A DNA stretch of 64,000 bases from an uncultured Lewinella sp. (GCA_937873655.1 CALMYQ010000121.1:1-64000); one strand, 5' to 3'. Shown: positions 36,301-44,905, counted from the stretch's first letter. Numbers and translations are program-made. The notes: generated from the sequence alone by a model not told the origin.

Positions 36301-39300
36301 CAGCACATCAAAAATGCAACCGGAACCGAGATCAGCGACGCATTGCTGGCCAACCGGGTCCTGTCGTGGGCTACGCTGCGCGATTTCATGGAGGAAATGA
36401 TGGAAGGCGTATTCACCTACGACAATATCCGGCGGGTAACGGCCTATTTTACCGGATTTGTCGCAGGTCGCGGGTTGCTGCCGTCTCTCCGCATTGGCTC
36501 CCAGCCTTATGGGATCCTGCCGACTTCGGCATTTTCCAGGTACGCCTTCGATCCCGTTCACAACCCCGAAAACCTGCCGCCGGCTTCCGGCGAATCCAAC
36601 CTCCAATTGCGCTTCAATATCCGGCTCAAGCAGGCGTTGGATATCCTGAACGATTCCTGGACTGAAATCCGTAAAGCAAAGGTATTGAATGCCGAAAAGA
36701 TCAGCGAGAGCAGCGACCCGCAAGGGGATTTTGTGGAAATGCTCGGCCTGCATCCTGTTTCTGCGGAAGCCTATTACCGCTACGGCGTGAACATTGCGTA
36801 CCGCGGCGCCGCCTCCGCCAGTTCCGGGTTCATCGGCGAGTACGCGGAAGAGGACCCGTTCGGGCCGACCCGGTTGTACTATATTTTCCAATCCCTGCTG
36901 GACGGCGGCGAATTCGGCGACGAGATCATTACCCGCACCAACGGCCATTTCGAGAAGTCCCGCGCCTTCCGCAGCCGCTACCTGACCGACAATGCCGCCA
37001 TCTCCGGCCAGACCGTCGACAGCCAGATCCCATCCGACGACCTTCAGCTACTGCCGGGCGAGGGGGGACAGAACTATATCCAGGCCTTGCTCGACCGGAA
37101 CCTGTATGAGATCCTGAAGGACAATAATGCGGCGGAGTTCCCGTCCAGGTCGGTGCTGTACCTGCTCCTGCGCCAGGCCATCCTGCTCACTTACCGGAAT
37201 GCTGCGATGGACATCATTGAGCATGAGGGGTTCCTTTCAACCGGCTTCCGCCGCATGATCGGCAGCAGCGACCATTTCATGAGCCCGCAACAAAAATTCC
37301 GGACCAAATGGTCGTATCTTTTCCTGGATTTTACCCTGGATTATGTGCAAATCGACGCCAATTTCGCGGCCAATTTCGACTTTGATACCGGGCCTGCCCT
37401 GATCGCGAACAACAACTTTTTCAAATACCTCAACCAGGGCGCCGACGCCAAATCGGTGGCCACTTATTTGTATTACAATGCCGCGCAGAATCTGTTTCCG
37501 GCGCACCAACCCTATTTGCAGCAGATCGACCAGATGCGGAGCGACCTGGACCGGTTGTCGTCCCTTTCCACCAGGAAGCTCAACCAGTTGCTGCCCGAGC
37601 ACCTCGACCTCTGTACCTACCGGCTGGACGCCTGGATCACCGGGCTGGCCAACCAACGCCTGGCCGAACAGCGGGCCGTTCGCCCCAAAGGCATCCACCT
37701 CGGCGCTTTCTGCTGGGTGGAAAACCTTCGCCCGGGCGGCGAGCGGAGCCTTGCGAAACAGGCGCCGGCCGCCCTTGTGCAGGAAGGAGAGGACGTATAC
37801 GCCGATGCCGATAACCAGGGCTTCATCCACGCGCAATCCCTCAACCAGGCCGTTGCCGCAGCCGTTCTCCGGAGCGGGTACAAATCCAACGCCGGTGAGG
37901 AAGACCTCAATAATCAATTTGCTGTCAACCTGTCCTCGTTCCGCGTGCGCAAGGCCTTGTCCCTGATCGAAGGGATCGCCAACGGCCAGGAGCTGGGCGC
38001 TGTATTGGGGTACCAGTTCGAAAAAGGGCTCCACGAAAGGTACCTGGAGGTTGAACTGGACAAGTTCATACAACCCTTCCGGAAGGCCTTCCCGCTGACC
38101 GTGCCGATCGCCGACGACATCAACCTCGAAGACACGGCGGATTCCATCGAATCCAATGTGGTGAACGGGCTCGACCTGATCAACAAGCTCTTTGAAGAGA
38201 CCGGTATGCTGGATTTTGCAGCGCAATCCACCCTGTACGATGTGCTGACCCGCGACCATTTCCAGTACTGTCCCGATTGGCTGAGCGACCTGGTGACCGC
38301 CAACGGCGGCGGCGATGCCGAACTGACCGCTATTGTCAGTGAGATCGATCATATGGCCGACGCCTTTGATGCGCTCGGCGACCTGGCCCTGTCCGAAAGC
38401 GTATACCAGATCGTACAGGGCAACCATGTGCGGGCAGCCGCCGTTGTCGAAGCGCTGGGCGCCGGAAAAGCGCTGCCCGCCCCGCTGATCGCCGATACGC
38501 CCCGGACTGGCATCCTGGTCAATCACCGGGTGGCGGTTTGCATGGAACCCGTGATGGCCGGCAACCTGATAGCTCCTGCCGGCTGGGATCAGGCCTTTAC
38601 GCTCCGGGCTCAGGCCGAACCCACCCTCAATTACTGGATCGGGGAATCCCTCGGCGACCCGGCGGATATCCGGTTCCTGGTCGATGCCGGGTCGGGGGCG
38701 ACATCCTACTCCCTGTCCGATTTCGCCCTGCATCCGCTGGATCTGTTGTTCCTCATCAGCGCCGATCCGGATAATCCCAACGGCGAACTGACGGATTGGA
38801 TCAAATGCTCGGTTCGCGAACGGCAACACCTCGCGGATGCCGTCGGGATCGAATTGGATTATGAAGGACGGGAAACCGGCTGGGGGCCCGAGGTTAGAAC
38901 AATATACGAGCTTCAGCCCCTGATGGCGCAGATCAAGGAGATGACCAGCGGAGCCCTGTCCCTTTCCGCCACCGATCTGACCCTCCCGGTCGATGACCCC
39001 GACGAGGACAACCCGGGGGCTCAGGATCTCATTGAGCTGACGGCAAGGGTCGAACCGGCCAGGAATGCCATGGTCGCCCTGTCGGCCGCGGTTGCCGGAT
39101 TTGTCGACAGCCACCCCGATCCGGTATTTACGCCATCCGATTTTGACCAGACCCTGGACTGGCTCAAACAATGTTTTTATTTCGGGATCCCGAACGCGCT
39201 GTCGGCCGTCGGACTGGAAAGCACCGAAGAGAACGCCTCGGCCCGGTTAAAACGCCTGCAGGTCATTTCCAAAAACCTCGCCAAGCGGGTAGGGGAGATC

Positions 39301-40098
39301 GATGCCATGCTGGCGGAACTGACCGGAGAACTGACCTCATCCCAACAGGTTCAGAAATGGAAAAATATCGCCACCGCCGTTTTCGGTCGGGCGTTCGCTG
39401 TACTGCCGAAATTTGAATTTCAGGATAAGGATAACTTCGCCGGGCAGGCCGCTACCCTGAAAATGGGCGGGACCGGCGAACTTTTCCCGTTGGACAACTG
39501 GTTGTTCGGCCTGGCCGGGGTCAGGAAGAATATGTCGGCGCTGGAATTGTACCGCACCATAGCGGAGGTGGAAGGTCGTGAAGCGGCGCCGTTCTCGCCG
39601 GTGCAACTGCCGTTTGCGGAAGGCGATTACTGGCTCGGGCTGCCGTATCCGGAGGAACACAAGCCCTCCGGCGACAAGTTGTCCCTCGTCCTGGTGAATC
39701 CCGACCGGCTGATCGGCCAGACCGCCAACCGGGTGGGGCTGGTGATCGATGAATGGACGGAGATCATTCCCAACCTGGAAGAAACCACCGGGATCGCGTT
39801 CAACTATGATCAGCCTGACGCTACGGCGCCGCAATCCCTGTTGCTGGCGGTTACCCCGAAGGTTACCGGCAAGTGGGATTGGGACGACTTGCTCTATACC
39901 CTGATCGATACGCTGGAACTGGCCAAGAACCGGGCGGTGGAACCCGACCAGCTGGAAGGCAGCGCATTCGGACAACTGCTGCCGGCGATCGTGTCGGAGG
40001 TGGTGCCGCCGCAACTCCGGGAAGACCAGTTCTCCAACCCGCTGGGCACCCAGGTGGTGCTGGATTACCTCGATAATTTACCTCCCGCGGAGGAATAA
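33337..40098 (+). CDS. Uncharacterised giant protein of the cluster (2253 aa)
   Basis: 2,253 residues, no signal peptide. Residues 33-40 read PVRMETRF; about 60-530 are mostly charged helices, probably coiled-coil-like (LKTGLNKLTEKLAKDK, AHNNLKAALGKAFKNL). Then come compact motifs: VRIYPDDLFVHTHEEPLTED (about 553), PDRFAVITRTG, RWMTDFDEAVAKGMGVIL, GTPTNNT (928-934), LRIGSQPYGILP (about 1052), YRLDAWITGLANQRLAEQR (about 1428), FIHAQSLNQAVAAAVLRSGY, VLGYQFEKGLHERYLEVELD (about 1556) and VNHRVAVCMEPV (about 1728). No catalytic signature, Walker box or known repeat is visible. The tight motifs imply an old conserved family with structural or scaffold character; that is inference. Gene 4 of the block; gene 5 starts 14 bases later. 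Confidence 0.75.
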   Translation: MSAIQANYTDPNLQSVRETVAGKSDGIPFLLLPVRMETRFMRAERPTEAALNQPVGLENILVRLAESRVLLGQDFANSNKQQVGNLLTNLQSRLAKTQSQTDKLLPSLTWAKRNWITGYADDIRQGLNKLPPAKTDQEQLKALKTGLNKLTEKLAKDKPPFEGTFNAAAGMLDRLHMLELRILHIRDNKIPFRRPVHKKRLYAFTGRLIDDADRLYREVTALSGRIRFMEKAQFESIKQAHNNLKAALGKAFKNLQAIHQDKNWQAFVKARRQQIEEESPFFQHFESGVLNRLAFVAALDGIFADELLHRNLQLLVTLKSLEINPAGLAENGPAARKRLKKAVKNLIFSNRKLIHAHAVQYGLLKTAWRELDLSAAKLMEQLSGKAAAKPVVLPFLTDLDLLPNQVQIGYDPDLSAAKTDKIGALYRFDQDFFEGLSLLSQLTAVKSTPKVKIDPILAQLNKQLESGKKDGLHLIGSRQDQLTDAFGSILKQVQELSLKSQDKLALKNSITNLQHSVDQAFFPDFSDTLNQYKFGKEQITVIPLTEIRDELWVRIYPDDLFVHTHEEPLTEDEEAAGKDYWTTAWLAGDDPELPLGVWNMLCARFGVNRAAWIVQALDPAKSDKPGNKKAFQNKPVNSLHQTAADLTWINEALQEPARAARSASGPGAKIQLIANTLPVNEILTRLKQANQRLAALKGKPQPRAAVAKCAGLARTVRTKLETLVAPQERGRAALNAKVTTSKAVNLLQVPKEFQQLEANLSAVKPVSGKQYVQSAKLPFEFPKVDLKPSDWTATPHSKVLPDRFAVITRTGDAFEHIVVGNPVPPNLALGMDPALFDQTGADDPYQYDASGNLIVEPGIRWMTDFDEAVAKGMGVILNLTEEQAARGFDQVFVLGIADKKPLESQALIEGLIRNHHYGPTGMEVLKTGTPTNNTSDESSPYSSQDTDYEGAYARETGGNQFDPTPADSLDFADGKRISDALGIDPEHFQHIKNATGTEISDALLANRVLSWATLRDFMEEMMEGVFTYDNIRRVTAYFTGFVAGRGLLPSLRIGSQPYGILPTSAFSRYAFDPVHNPENLPPASGESNLQLRFNIRLKQALDILNDSWTEIRKAKVLNAEKISESSDPQGDFVEMLGLHPVSAEAYYRYGVNIAYRGAASASSGFIGEYAEEDPFGPTRLYYIFQSLLDGGEFGDEIITRTNGHFEKSRAFRSRYLTDNAAISGQTVDSQIPSDDLQLLPGEGGQNYIQALLDRNLYEILKDNNAAEFPSRSVLYLLLRQAILLTYRNAAMDIIEHEGFLSTGFRRMIGSSDHFMSPQQKFRTKWSYLFLDFTLDYVQIDANFAANFDFDTGPALIANNNFFKYLNQGADAKSVATYLYYNAAQNLFPAHQPYLQQIDQMRSDLDRLSSLSTRKLNQLLPEHLDLCTYRLDAWITGLANQRLAEQRAVRPKGIHLGAFCWVENLRPGGERSLAKQAPAALVQEGEDVYADADNQGFIHAQSLNQAVAAAVLRSGYKSNAGEEDLNNQFAVNLSSFRVRKALSLIEGIANGQELGAVLGYQFEKGLHERYLEVELDKFIQPFRKAFPLTVPIADDINLEDTADSIESNVVNGLDLINKLFEETGMLDFAAQSTLYDVLTRDHFQYCPDWLSDLVTANGGGDAELTAIVSEIDHMADAFDALGDLALSESVYQIVQGNHVRAAAVVEALGAGKALPAPLIADTPRTGILVNHRVAVCMEPVMAGNLIAPAGWDQAFTLRAQAEPTLNYWIGESLGDPADIRFLVDAGSGATSYSLSDFALHPLDLLFLISADPDNPNGELTDWIKCSVRERQHLADAVGIELDYEGRETGWGPEVRTIYELQPLMAQIKEMTSGALSLSATDLTLPVDDPDEDNPGAQDLIELTARVEPARNAMVALSAAVAGFVDSHPDPVFTPSDFDQTLDWLKQCFYFGIPNALSAVGLESTEENASARLKRLQVISKNLAKRVGEIDAMLAELTGELTSSQQVQKWKNIATAVFGRAFAVLPKFEFQDKDNFAGQAATLKMGGTGELFPLDNWLFGLAGVRKNMSALELYRTIAEVEGREAAPFSPVQLPFAEGDYWLGLPYPEEHKPSGDKLSLVLVNPDRLIGQTANRVGLVIDEWTEIIPNLEETTGIAFNYDQPDATAPQSLLLAVTPKVTGKWDWDDLLYTLIDTLELAKNRAVEPDQLEGSAFGQLLPAIVSEVVPPQLREDQFSNPLGTQVVLDYLDNLPPAEE

Positions 40099-40112
40099 AA
40101 TAATTGACCTGT

Positions 40113-42035
40113 ATGGCAAGAATCGAATACAAGACCTGTGAACCGTTCCGCGCCTGGAATCGCCTGGAGCAACGCCCGCGCAGGTACGACTTTGACCAGA
40201 CCCTGAAAGCCGAGGTCCACGATCCGTTGTGGAACCTGACCCGCCAATGGCAGTTCGGGGAATTCAAGGGAGAGGATACCGGTTCGCCGGTATTTGCCAA
40301 AACCCTCGTGGAAACGACCCGGGTGATCAAATACCAGCCGCTGGAAGGACCTGTCATGACCTACGCCGATGAATGGCCGCTGGAAGCAAAAGTGGAGCAG
40401 CAACCCCGCATGCCCGGATATCGCGACCGGGTGCAGGCCGGGGCCTATTGGCTGAAGCTGCTGGACCATTTCGGAGCGGCGTACAACCAGACCAAACAAC
40501 CGGCGCAGCCCGCTTACGAGCAGGCCGCGTATAAGACCCGCGTGCTGGATCTCTACCCCTTGGAAACGCCTGAACTGAACGAATCTGCACCGGAGTTGCA
40601 CACACAGACCGCTCAGCTGGTGAGCAACCGGAGGATGATGAATTTTGTCCGGTCCTTTGCCGGGCGCGTTCCCGACGGGTGGCTGCTGTACGGCAAACTC
40701 AGCGCGGGAACTGCGGCATTTGTGAATGGCCTCAGGTTGAATGCAGCCCATACGGGTTTCATTCAGCAGGCCGGCGAGGCTTTTAAGGCCTGGGTCAAAT
40801 CCGCCTATCCCGATATTCCGGATGAGGAGAACGCCTGGAATTCGTCCCAGCTGGCTTATCAGGTCAAATGCGCATTGCCGGAAAAAAGCGGGAACAATAC
40901 CGTTCTGGCGGCCAACGAATATACCGACGGCCGGCTGGATTGGCATTCCTTTGACGTGGAGACCCGGTCGGTTCAAACCGGCGACCTGCTGACGGCCACC
41001 CAAAAGGATCGGAAGCAGTCCATCGAATCGAAGGTGGTTTCTTTCATCCCGTCGCCGGCCGGATACGGCGGTATGCCCGGCAGCCGCTTCTGGGAATTCG
41101 AGGACGGGAAGGTCGACCTCGGCAATATCACCGCCGATACCACCGACCTTTCCAGGATCATCGTGGTGGAATACGCCATGATCTACGGGAACAACTGGTT
41201 CCTGATCCCGTATCCGCTCCGGACGGGTTCGCTGGCGGCGGTCAGAGGGATCGTCGTAACGGATACCTTCGGCCAGAAGACCTTTGTGGAGGCCGCCATC
41301 CAGGGCGAATCGGACGACTGGTCGGGCTGGGGCATGTACAACCTGACGGCATGGGATGCCCAAAAATCGGGCGCCGTAGCGGCGGACACGCGCATTTTCC
41401 TGCCGCCGGCAGTGCCTAAGATCCAGGAAAGCGCACCGGTAGAGGAGGTATTGTTCCTGCGGGATGAAACCGCGAATATGGTTTGGGCTGTTGAAAACAA
41501 GATCGACAACCTGCTGAGCGCCGGCATGGACGGGCACAAGGCAGCCGCCGAACTGGCTGCCTGGTTGCAAACGCCGGATGAAGCGGACCCGGGAGCGGTG
41601 GCGGAAGAAGCCGTCCTGCAATACCGGCTCGGCAATACGGTTCCTGAAAACTGGATTCCCTTCATCAGCATCCACCTGGATGGTCAGAACAGGGCCATTC
41701 AGCTGCAACGGGCTTCCATGCCCAGGATGCTCGACGGCGCCCGCCTGCCGGTCAGGCCCCGGACCCGGATACTCCGCGAGGGATTCGGCTATGACCCCGC
41801 CGCGGAGGTCAGCCCGTACGTGAACCCCGAAGCCGGCAAGCAGCTGGCGCCTTATTTCGTCCACGAGGAAGAAGTGCCCCGGGCCGGTGCAAGGGTGACG
41901 GGCAGTTATCAGCGAACCCGCTGGTACAACGGCGAGATCATCAGGTGGTTCGGATACAAAAAGACCCTGGGCAAAGGAGAAGGGAACAGCGGGTTGAAAT
42001 TTGACCAGGTGGAGTGGATTAAACGCAAAAAATAG
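40113..42035 (+). CDS. Uncharacterised protein of the cluster (640 aa)
   Basis: About 640 residues from the ATG at 40113; a TTG three codons earlier is less likely. No signal peptide. The best motif is at residues 37-60, DPLWNLTRQWQFGEFKGEDT followed by GSPV, close behind a WNRLEQRPR segment. Other segments are FWEFEDGKVDLGNI, VVEYAMIYGNNWFLIPYPLR and a C-terminal PYFVHEEEVPRAGARVTGSY with TRWYNGEIIRWFGYKKTLGK. The NNWFLIPYPL region resembles no domain I know. Fifth and last gene of the block, 14 bases behind the 2253-residue gene, so almost certainly co-transcribed and probably a partner of it. A weak GCATTT/AAATGC hairpin follows at about 42038-42054. Confidence 0.75.
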   Translation: MARIEYKTCEPFRAWNRLEQRPRRYDFDQTLKAEVHDPLWNLTRQWQFGEFKGEDTGSPVFAKTLVETTRVIKYQPLEGPVMTYADEWPLEAKVEQQPRMPGYRDRVQAGAYWLKLLDHFGAAYNQTKQPAQPAYEQAAYKTRVLDLYPLETPELNESAPELHTQTAQLVSNRRMMNFVRSFAGRVPDGWLLYGKLSAGTAAFVNGLRLNAAHTGFIQQAGEAFKAWVKSAYPDIPDEENAWNSSQLAYQVKCALPEKSGNNTVLAANEYTDGRLDWHSFDVETRSVQTGDLLTATQKDRKQSIESKVVSFIPSPAGYGGMPGSRFWEFEDGKVDLGNITADTTDLSRIIVVEYAMIYGNNWFLIPYPLRTGSLAAVRGIVVTDTFGQKTFVEAAIQGESDDWSGWGMYNLTAWDAQKSGAVAADTRIFLPPAVPKIQESAPVEEVLFLRDETANMVWAVENKIDNLLSAGMDGHKAAAELAAWLQTPDEADPGAVAEEAVLQYRLGNTVPENWIPFISIHLDGQNRAIQLQRASMPRMLDGARLPVRPRTRILREGFGYDPAAEVSPYVNPEAGKQLAPYFVHEEEVPRAGARVTGSYQRTRWYNGEIIRWFGYKKTLGKGEGNSGLKFDQVEWIKRKK

Positions 42036-42203
42036 GGTGCATTTTCGGGGAAATGCGTACCTTGGACCTATCGAATATCAATGACGAGTTTAAAGGCAAA
42101 AGAAGTCGAAAAAGATTTGACCTTTTTTAAGACGTGGTCATCCGGAGATGCGCTGTTTGAGTACCACAAGGAAATTTCAAGTCCAATACCGGATGTAATT
42201 ATT

Positions 42204-43199
42204 ATGCAGTTCGTTTCTTTCGATGCTTTTCTTGAGGACTTTCCCTCCGCTGCCGTGGCGGATATTCGTCCCGGTGATTTATTCCAAAAGGGCCGGCTTC
42301 CCGGCGCCGTCCATCTTCCCGTATTGTTTGACCCGGTAAAGGTGAAAAACCGCCTGTTATCTGCTGATCCGGATCGGGATGCCCGAACATCGGACCTGAT
42401 CGAAAATGCCCGCAATCTGCGGTCGGCCTTAAATGGTTTGTCCGCTCAGGGGGTCTGCTTGTTTTATTGTGAGGACGGGGGTGTTCGTTCGCGGCTGCTG
42501 GGTTCGTACCTGACTGAAATGGGGGTGAAGGGATATTTCCTGCAAGGCGGGTTGAATGGATACAAGGAGGAACAGGCCCGTTTTTTTGCCAGGCCGTTAC
42601 AGGTGCATTTGCTGACCGGCCTTACCGGCAGCGGCAAAACCGGCGTATTGAAGGCGTTGGGCGATTGCAGTGAACAGGTGGTCGACCTGGAGGCCCTCGC
42701 GGGGACTACGGGGTCGGTATTCGGGGTGCAATCCAATGAGAATCAGCCGGATGAAGAGGCCTTTCGCCGTTTGTTGCAGGATAAACTTCGCACATTGAAC
42801 CCCGAAAAGCGCATCTTTTTCGAACAAAAGGGCCCCACCCTCGGGGCGTTGTCCGTACCGGAGGGCTTGTTCAGGCAATTCGCAACGGCCCGGACGATCC
42901 GGTTAACCCCGCCGGCCGATGAGCGGATCCGGAATCTGGTTGCCGTTTATGGGGTAATGACCCCGGCAGCCGCCCGGACGGGGTTGGATAAGATCCGCAA
43001 AAACCTGTCGGCCGATACCCGTTTGAGGTGTCTTGCAGCCCTGGAAGCCGGGGATATCCGTCGGTTTATTGCAGCCATCCTGCCCTATTACGACCGGGCA
43101 AAAGGCTACGCAGCTGACCGGGAGGATTGCCTGGTCATTGAAACCGGCGGAATGAACGCCCGGGAAATCGCCGGGAAAATACTTGAAAACATCCGGTAG
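42204..43199 (+). CDS. mnmH: tRNA 2-selenouridine/geranyl-2-thiouridine synthase
   Basis: 331 residues from the ATG at 42204. The frame is open from 42081, but its first 41 codons have no counterpart in the family, which starts close to the rhodanese domain. The rhodanese part (residues 1-130) has ADIRPGDLFQKGRLPGAVHL and the catalytic-loop cysteine C89 in FYCEDGGVRSR; known MnmH proteins have CWRGGMRS, so the residues after Cys differ. The C-terminal part has a P-loop GLTGSGKT (139-146). MnmH exchanges sulfur for selenium at the wobble uridine of some tRNAs by way of a geranylated intermediate. No selD is in the window. Substitution of the loop lowers confidence in unchanged activity, not in the family. 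Confidence 0.82.
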   Translation: MQFVSFDAFLEDFPSAAVADIRPGDLFQKGRLPGAVHLPVLFDPVKVKNRLLSADPDRDARTSDLIENARNLRSALNGLSAQGVCLFYCEDGGVRSRLLGSYLTEMGVKGYFLQGGLNGYKEEQARFFARPLQVHLLTGLTGSGKTGVLKALGDCSEQVVDLEALAGTTGSVFGVQSNENQPDEEAFRRLLQDKLRTLNPEKRIFFEQKGPTLGALSVPEGLFRQFATARTIRLTPPADERIRNLVAVYGVMTPAAARTGLDKIRKNLSADTRLRCLAALEAGDIRRFIAAILPYYDRAKGYAADREDCLVIETGGMNAREIAGKILENIR

Positions 43200-43278
43200 C
43201 GCCTGTTATTGAAAAGTGCATTTCATCCGGTCAAATTGACTGATCATCTCCTGAATTAGGGCAGTACATCCCAAACTG

Positions 43279-43311
43279 TTTGCGCAAATGGCAGCATTAC
43301 CCTTAGTTTTG
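43279..43311 (+). promoter_or_regulatory. Bacteroidota-type promoter of the GIN-domain gene
   Basis: TTTG (43279-43282), 21 bases, TAGTTTTG (43304-43311): a complete -33/-7 match, 34 bases before the ATG at 43346. Confidence 0.65.
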
Positions 43312-43345
43312 TGTCGATAATTATAACCTTAAAATCATCCGACCA

Positions 43346-44056
43346 ATGAAAACGTTCAAACTGACAGGATTCCTGTCTGTCCTATCTGTCTTTGCCCTGG
43401 CCCTGACCTCTTGCGAAGAGTTTCACGGCCCGGACGTTACCCAGAATCCCGAACTTTCCGGATTTGAAGAGATCGAACTCTCCGGCGACCTGCAGGTGCA
43501 GATCTCCAAAGGAGCTTTCGAAGTGGTTGTCGACGGCCCGCTGAACGACGTGAGCGACTACCAGTTCTCTATTTCCGGCGACCGCCTGGAGGGCAAATAC
43601 CGCCACCCGAACCGCACCCACGACAAGATCAGCATTTCGATCACATTACCCGAGATCACCTACATCAAAATGAGCGGCAAAGGCCATACCAACATCACCG
43701 GGTTTGAGGACGGCGGCAACCGCGACATGAAGATCAAGCTGGACGGCGACCAGTTCTTCGACGCTGAAGTCGATTGTCGCGATCTTGAGCTGAAGACCTC
43801 CGGCAAAAACGACCTTTACCTGAGCGGGCAATGTGAAACAGCCGATGTGAAGATCTCCGGTAAAACCGATGTGGAAGCGTTCGATTTTTCGATCCAGGAT
43901 TGCGACATCAACCTTTCGGGGCAGAATGAGGTCCACGTGACCGTTACGGCCAAACTCACCGGCGCACTGAGCGGCAAGTCCAAACTGGTATACGACGGCA
44001 ATCCGGCCATCGTTGCCGTTAATGTGGACGGCGGCAGCCACATCAATCAGAAATAA
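43346..44056 (+). CDS. GIN-domain (DUF2807) lipoprotein
   Basis: 236 residues. The lipoprotein signal MKTFKLTGFLSVLSVFALAL ends in the lipobox TSC (Cys23). The rest is a head GIN domain made of short beta-helix-like repeats, with recurring SG-x-x-D/N-x-x-I/V turns: ELSGDLQVQISKGAFEVVVD, MSGKGHTNITGF, TSGKNDLYLSGQ, ISGKTDVEAF and LSGQNEVHVTV. Such proteins are common in Bacteroidota and are assumed to sit at the cell envelope as adhesin-like or stress proteins; no direct function is established. It has its own promoter and a hairpin at its end. Confidence 0.88.
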   Translation: MKTFKLTGFLSVLSVFALALTSCEEFHGPDVTQNPELSGFEEIELSGDLQVQISKGAFEVVVDGPLNDVSDYQFSISGDRLEGKYRHPNRTHDKISISITLPEITYIKMSGKGHTNITGFEDGGNRDMKIKLDGDQFFDAEVDCRDLELKTSGKNDLYLSGQCETADVKISGKTDVEAFDFSIQDCDINLSGQNEVHVTVTAKLTGALSGKSKLVYDGNPAIVAVNVDGGSHINQK

Positions 44057-44079
44057 TAATAACCATCGATTGCATTACG

Positions 44080-44108
44080 GCGATCCGGCTGATTTTCGGC
44101 CGGATCGC
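44080..44108. terminator. 10-bp hairpin touching the ywbE promoter
   Basis: GCGATCCGGC (44080-44089) and its exact reverse complement (44099-44108) enclose a nine-base loop. It follows the GIN-domain gene and could end its transcript, though only a short T run lies inside the loop. The right arm ends exactly where the -7 box TAACTTTG (44109-44116) begins, so the hairpin occupies the place of the -33 region of the next gene. Confidence 0.6.
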
Positions 44109-44116
44109 TAACTTTG
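44109..44116 (+). promoter_or_regulatory. -7 box of ywbE
   Basis: TAACTTTG matches TAnnTTTG and ends 13 bases before the ATG at 44130; the upstream -33 position falls within the hairpin at 44080-44108. Confidence 0.45.
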
Positions 44117-44129
44117 TCCCCAAAAAACA

Positions 44130-44336
44130 ATGGAAGGAACGCTCCGCAAAAATATTCAGATCGGCCTGCTGGTCCGGATCGTGCAAAAGCACCACCAGCG
44201 CTCGGGCGAGTTCACCGAAGGGTTTGTTCGGGCTATTCTCACCAATTCACCTTCTCATCCGCACGGCATCAAGGTCAAACTGGATACCGGGGAGGTAGGG
44301 CGGGTGAAGGAGATCCTGGATGAGGAGGAGGATTAA
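44130..44336 (+). CDS. ywbE: YwbE family small protein (DUF2196)
   Basis: A 68-residue cytoplasmic protein matching the YwbE family along its full length: an N-terminal RKNIQIGLLVRIVQKHHQRS, the middle GEFTEGFVRAILTNSPSHPH and the end GIKVKLDTGEVGRVKEILDE. The small all-beta fold is often found near RNA-related genes, but its role is not known. Its stop codon (44334-44336) overlaps the stop of the convergent gene within TTAA. Confidence 0.92.
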   Translation: MEGTLRKNIQIGLLVRIVQKHHQRSGEFTEGFVRAILTNSPSHPHGIKVKLDTGEVGRVKEILDEEED

Positions 44337-44899
44337 AGCGCCCAGGCCCTTTCCCCTTCCGTATAGGGGATACACCCCTGATAATACCCCGGAATTTCTA
44401 CATACCGCAGGGCCTCGGTGGCGCCCCGTTGCGAGGTGAAATAGCCCCAATCGGTCAACTGTTTCATCATATTGAAATAATGCTCGGGGCCGTCGCTGCC
44501 GGATTCGCTGTGCGCACGGGCCTCTCCGTCGATGGCGGTCAGAAGTTCCAGTCGTTGATCCGGCGAGATTTCCATAAAGGATTTCCCGAATCCTGCTTTG
44601 CACCGGTCGCGGATATCCGCCATGCCGGCTTTGAAAATGCCCTGGTCGCTTTCCTCGTAACAATCCGTCACGATGGTTTTCATGAATTCCCCGACACCGG
44701 CGTCTTTGGCGCCCGGGGTGGAACCGGTGGCCGGATAAATGGTATCCGACACTTCGTCCAGAAAGGCGACGTCTTCCGGCGTGAACAATTCCTCCGCAAC
44801 GGCTGCAGTGGGTTTGCAACCGGACAGGAATGCCTGCAGCCCGACGATCGCGCCGCCGGCAAGCAAGGTTCCGGTTGTCATGGCTTCTCTTCTATTCAT
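44333..44899 (-). CDS. Gluconate 2-dehydrogenase subunit 3-like protein
   Basis: 188 residues of the gluconate 2-dehydrogenase subunit 3 family. The start MNRREAMTTGTLLAGGAIVG resembles a Tat-type signal, with Cys29 in LSGC as a possible lipobox. The family core has FTPEDVAFLDEVSDTIYPAT near residue 40, then GVGEFM, and the end DWGYFTSQRGATEALRYVEI followed by PGYYQGCIPY. Such subunits serve as chaperone-like export partners of FAD-dependent GMC dehydrogenases, including glucoside 3-dehydrogenases. It lies 6 bases behind the Gfo/Idh/MocA gene on the same strand, and the GMC gene is the next one upstream, so a complex with that enzyme is likely. Confidence 0.88.
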   Translation of the reverse strand: MNRREAMTTGTLLAGGAIVGLQAFLSGCKPTAAVAEELFTPEDVAFLDEVSDTIYPATGSTPGAKDAGVGEFMKTIVTDCYEESDQGIFKAGMADIRDRCKAGFGKSFMEISPDQRLELLTAIDGEARAHSESGSDGPEHYFNMMKQLTDWGYFTSQRGATEALRYVEIPGYYQGCIPYTEGERAWAL

Positions 44900-44905
44900 G
44901 ATGGA

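Noticed and set aside
37237..39171. Open frame of 644 codons antisense to the 2253-residue gene
   Set aside because: Same reason: a by-product of the codon bias of the sense gene, without start context or known motif.
42081..42203. Longer N-terminus for MnmH
   Set aside because: The 41 additional residues have no counterpart in the family, and the ATG at 42204 begins just before the rhodanese domain.
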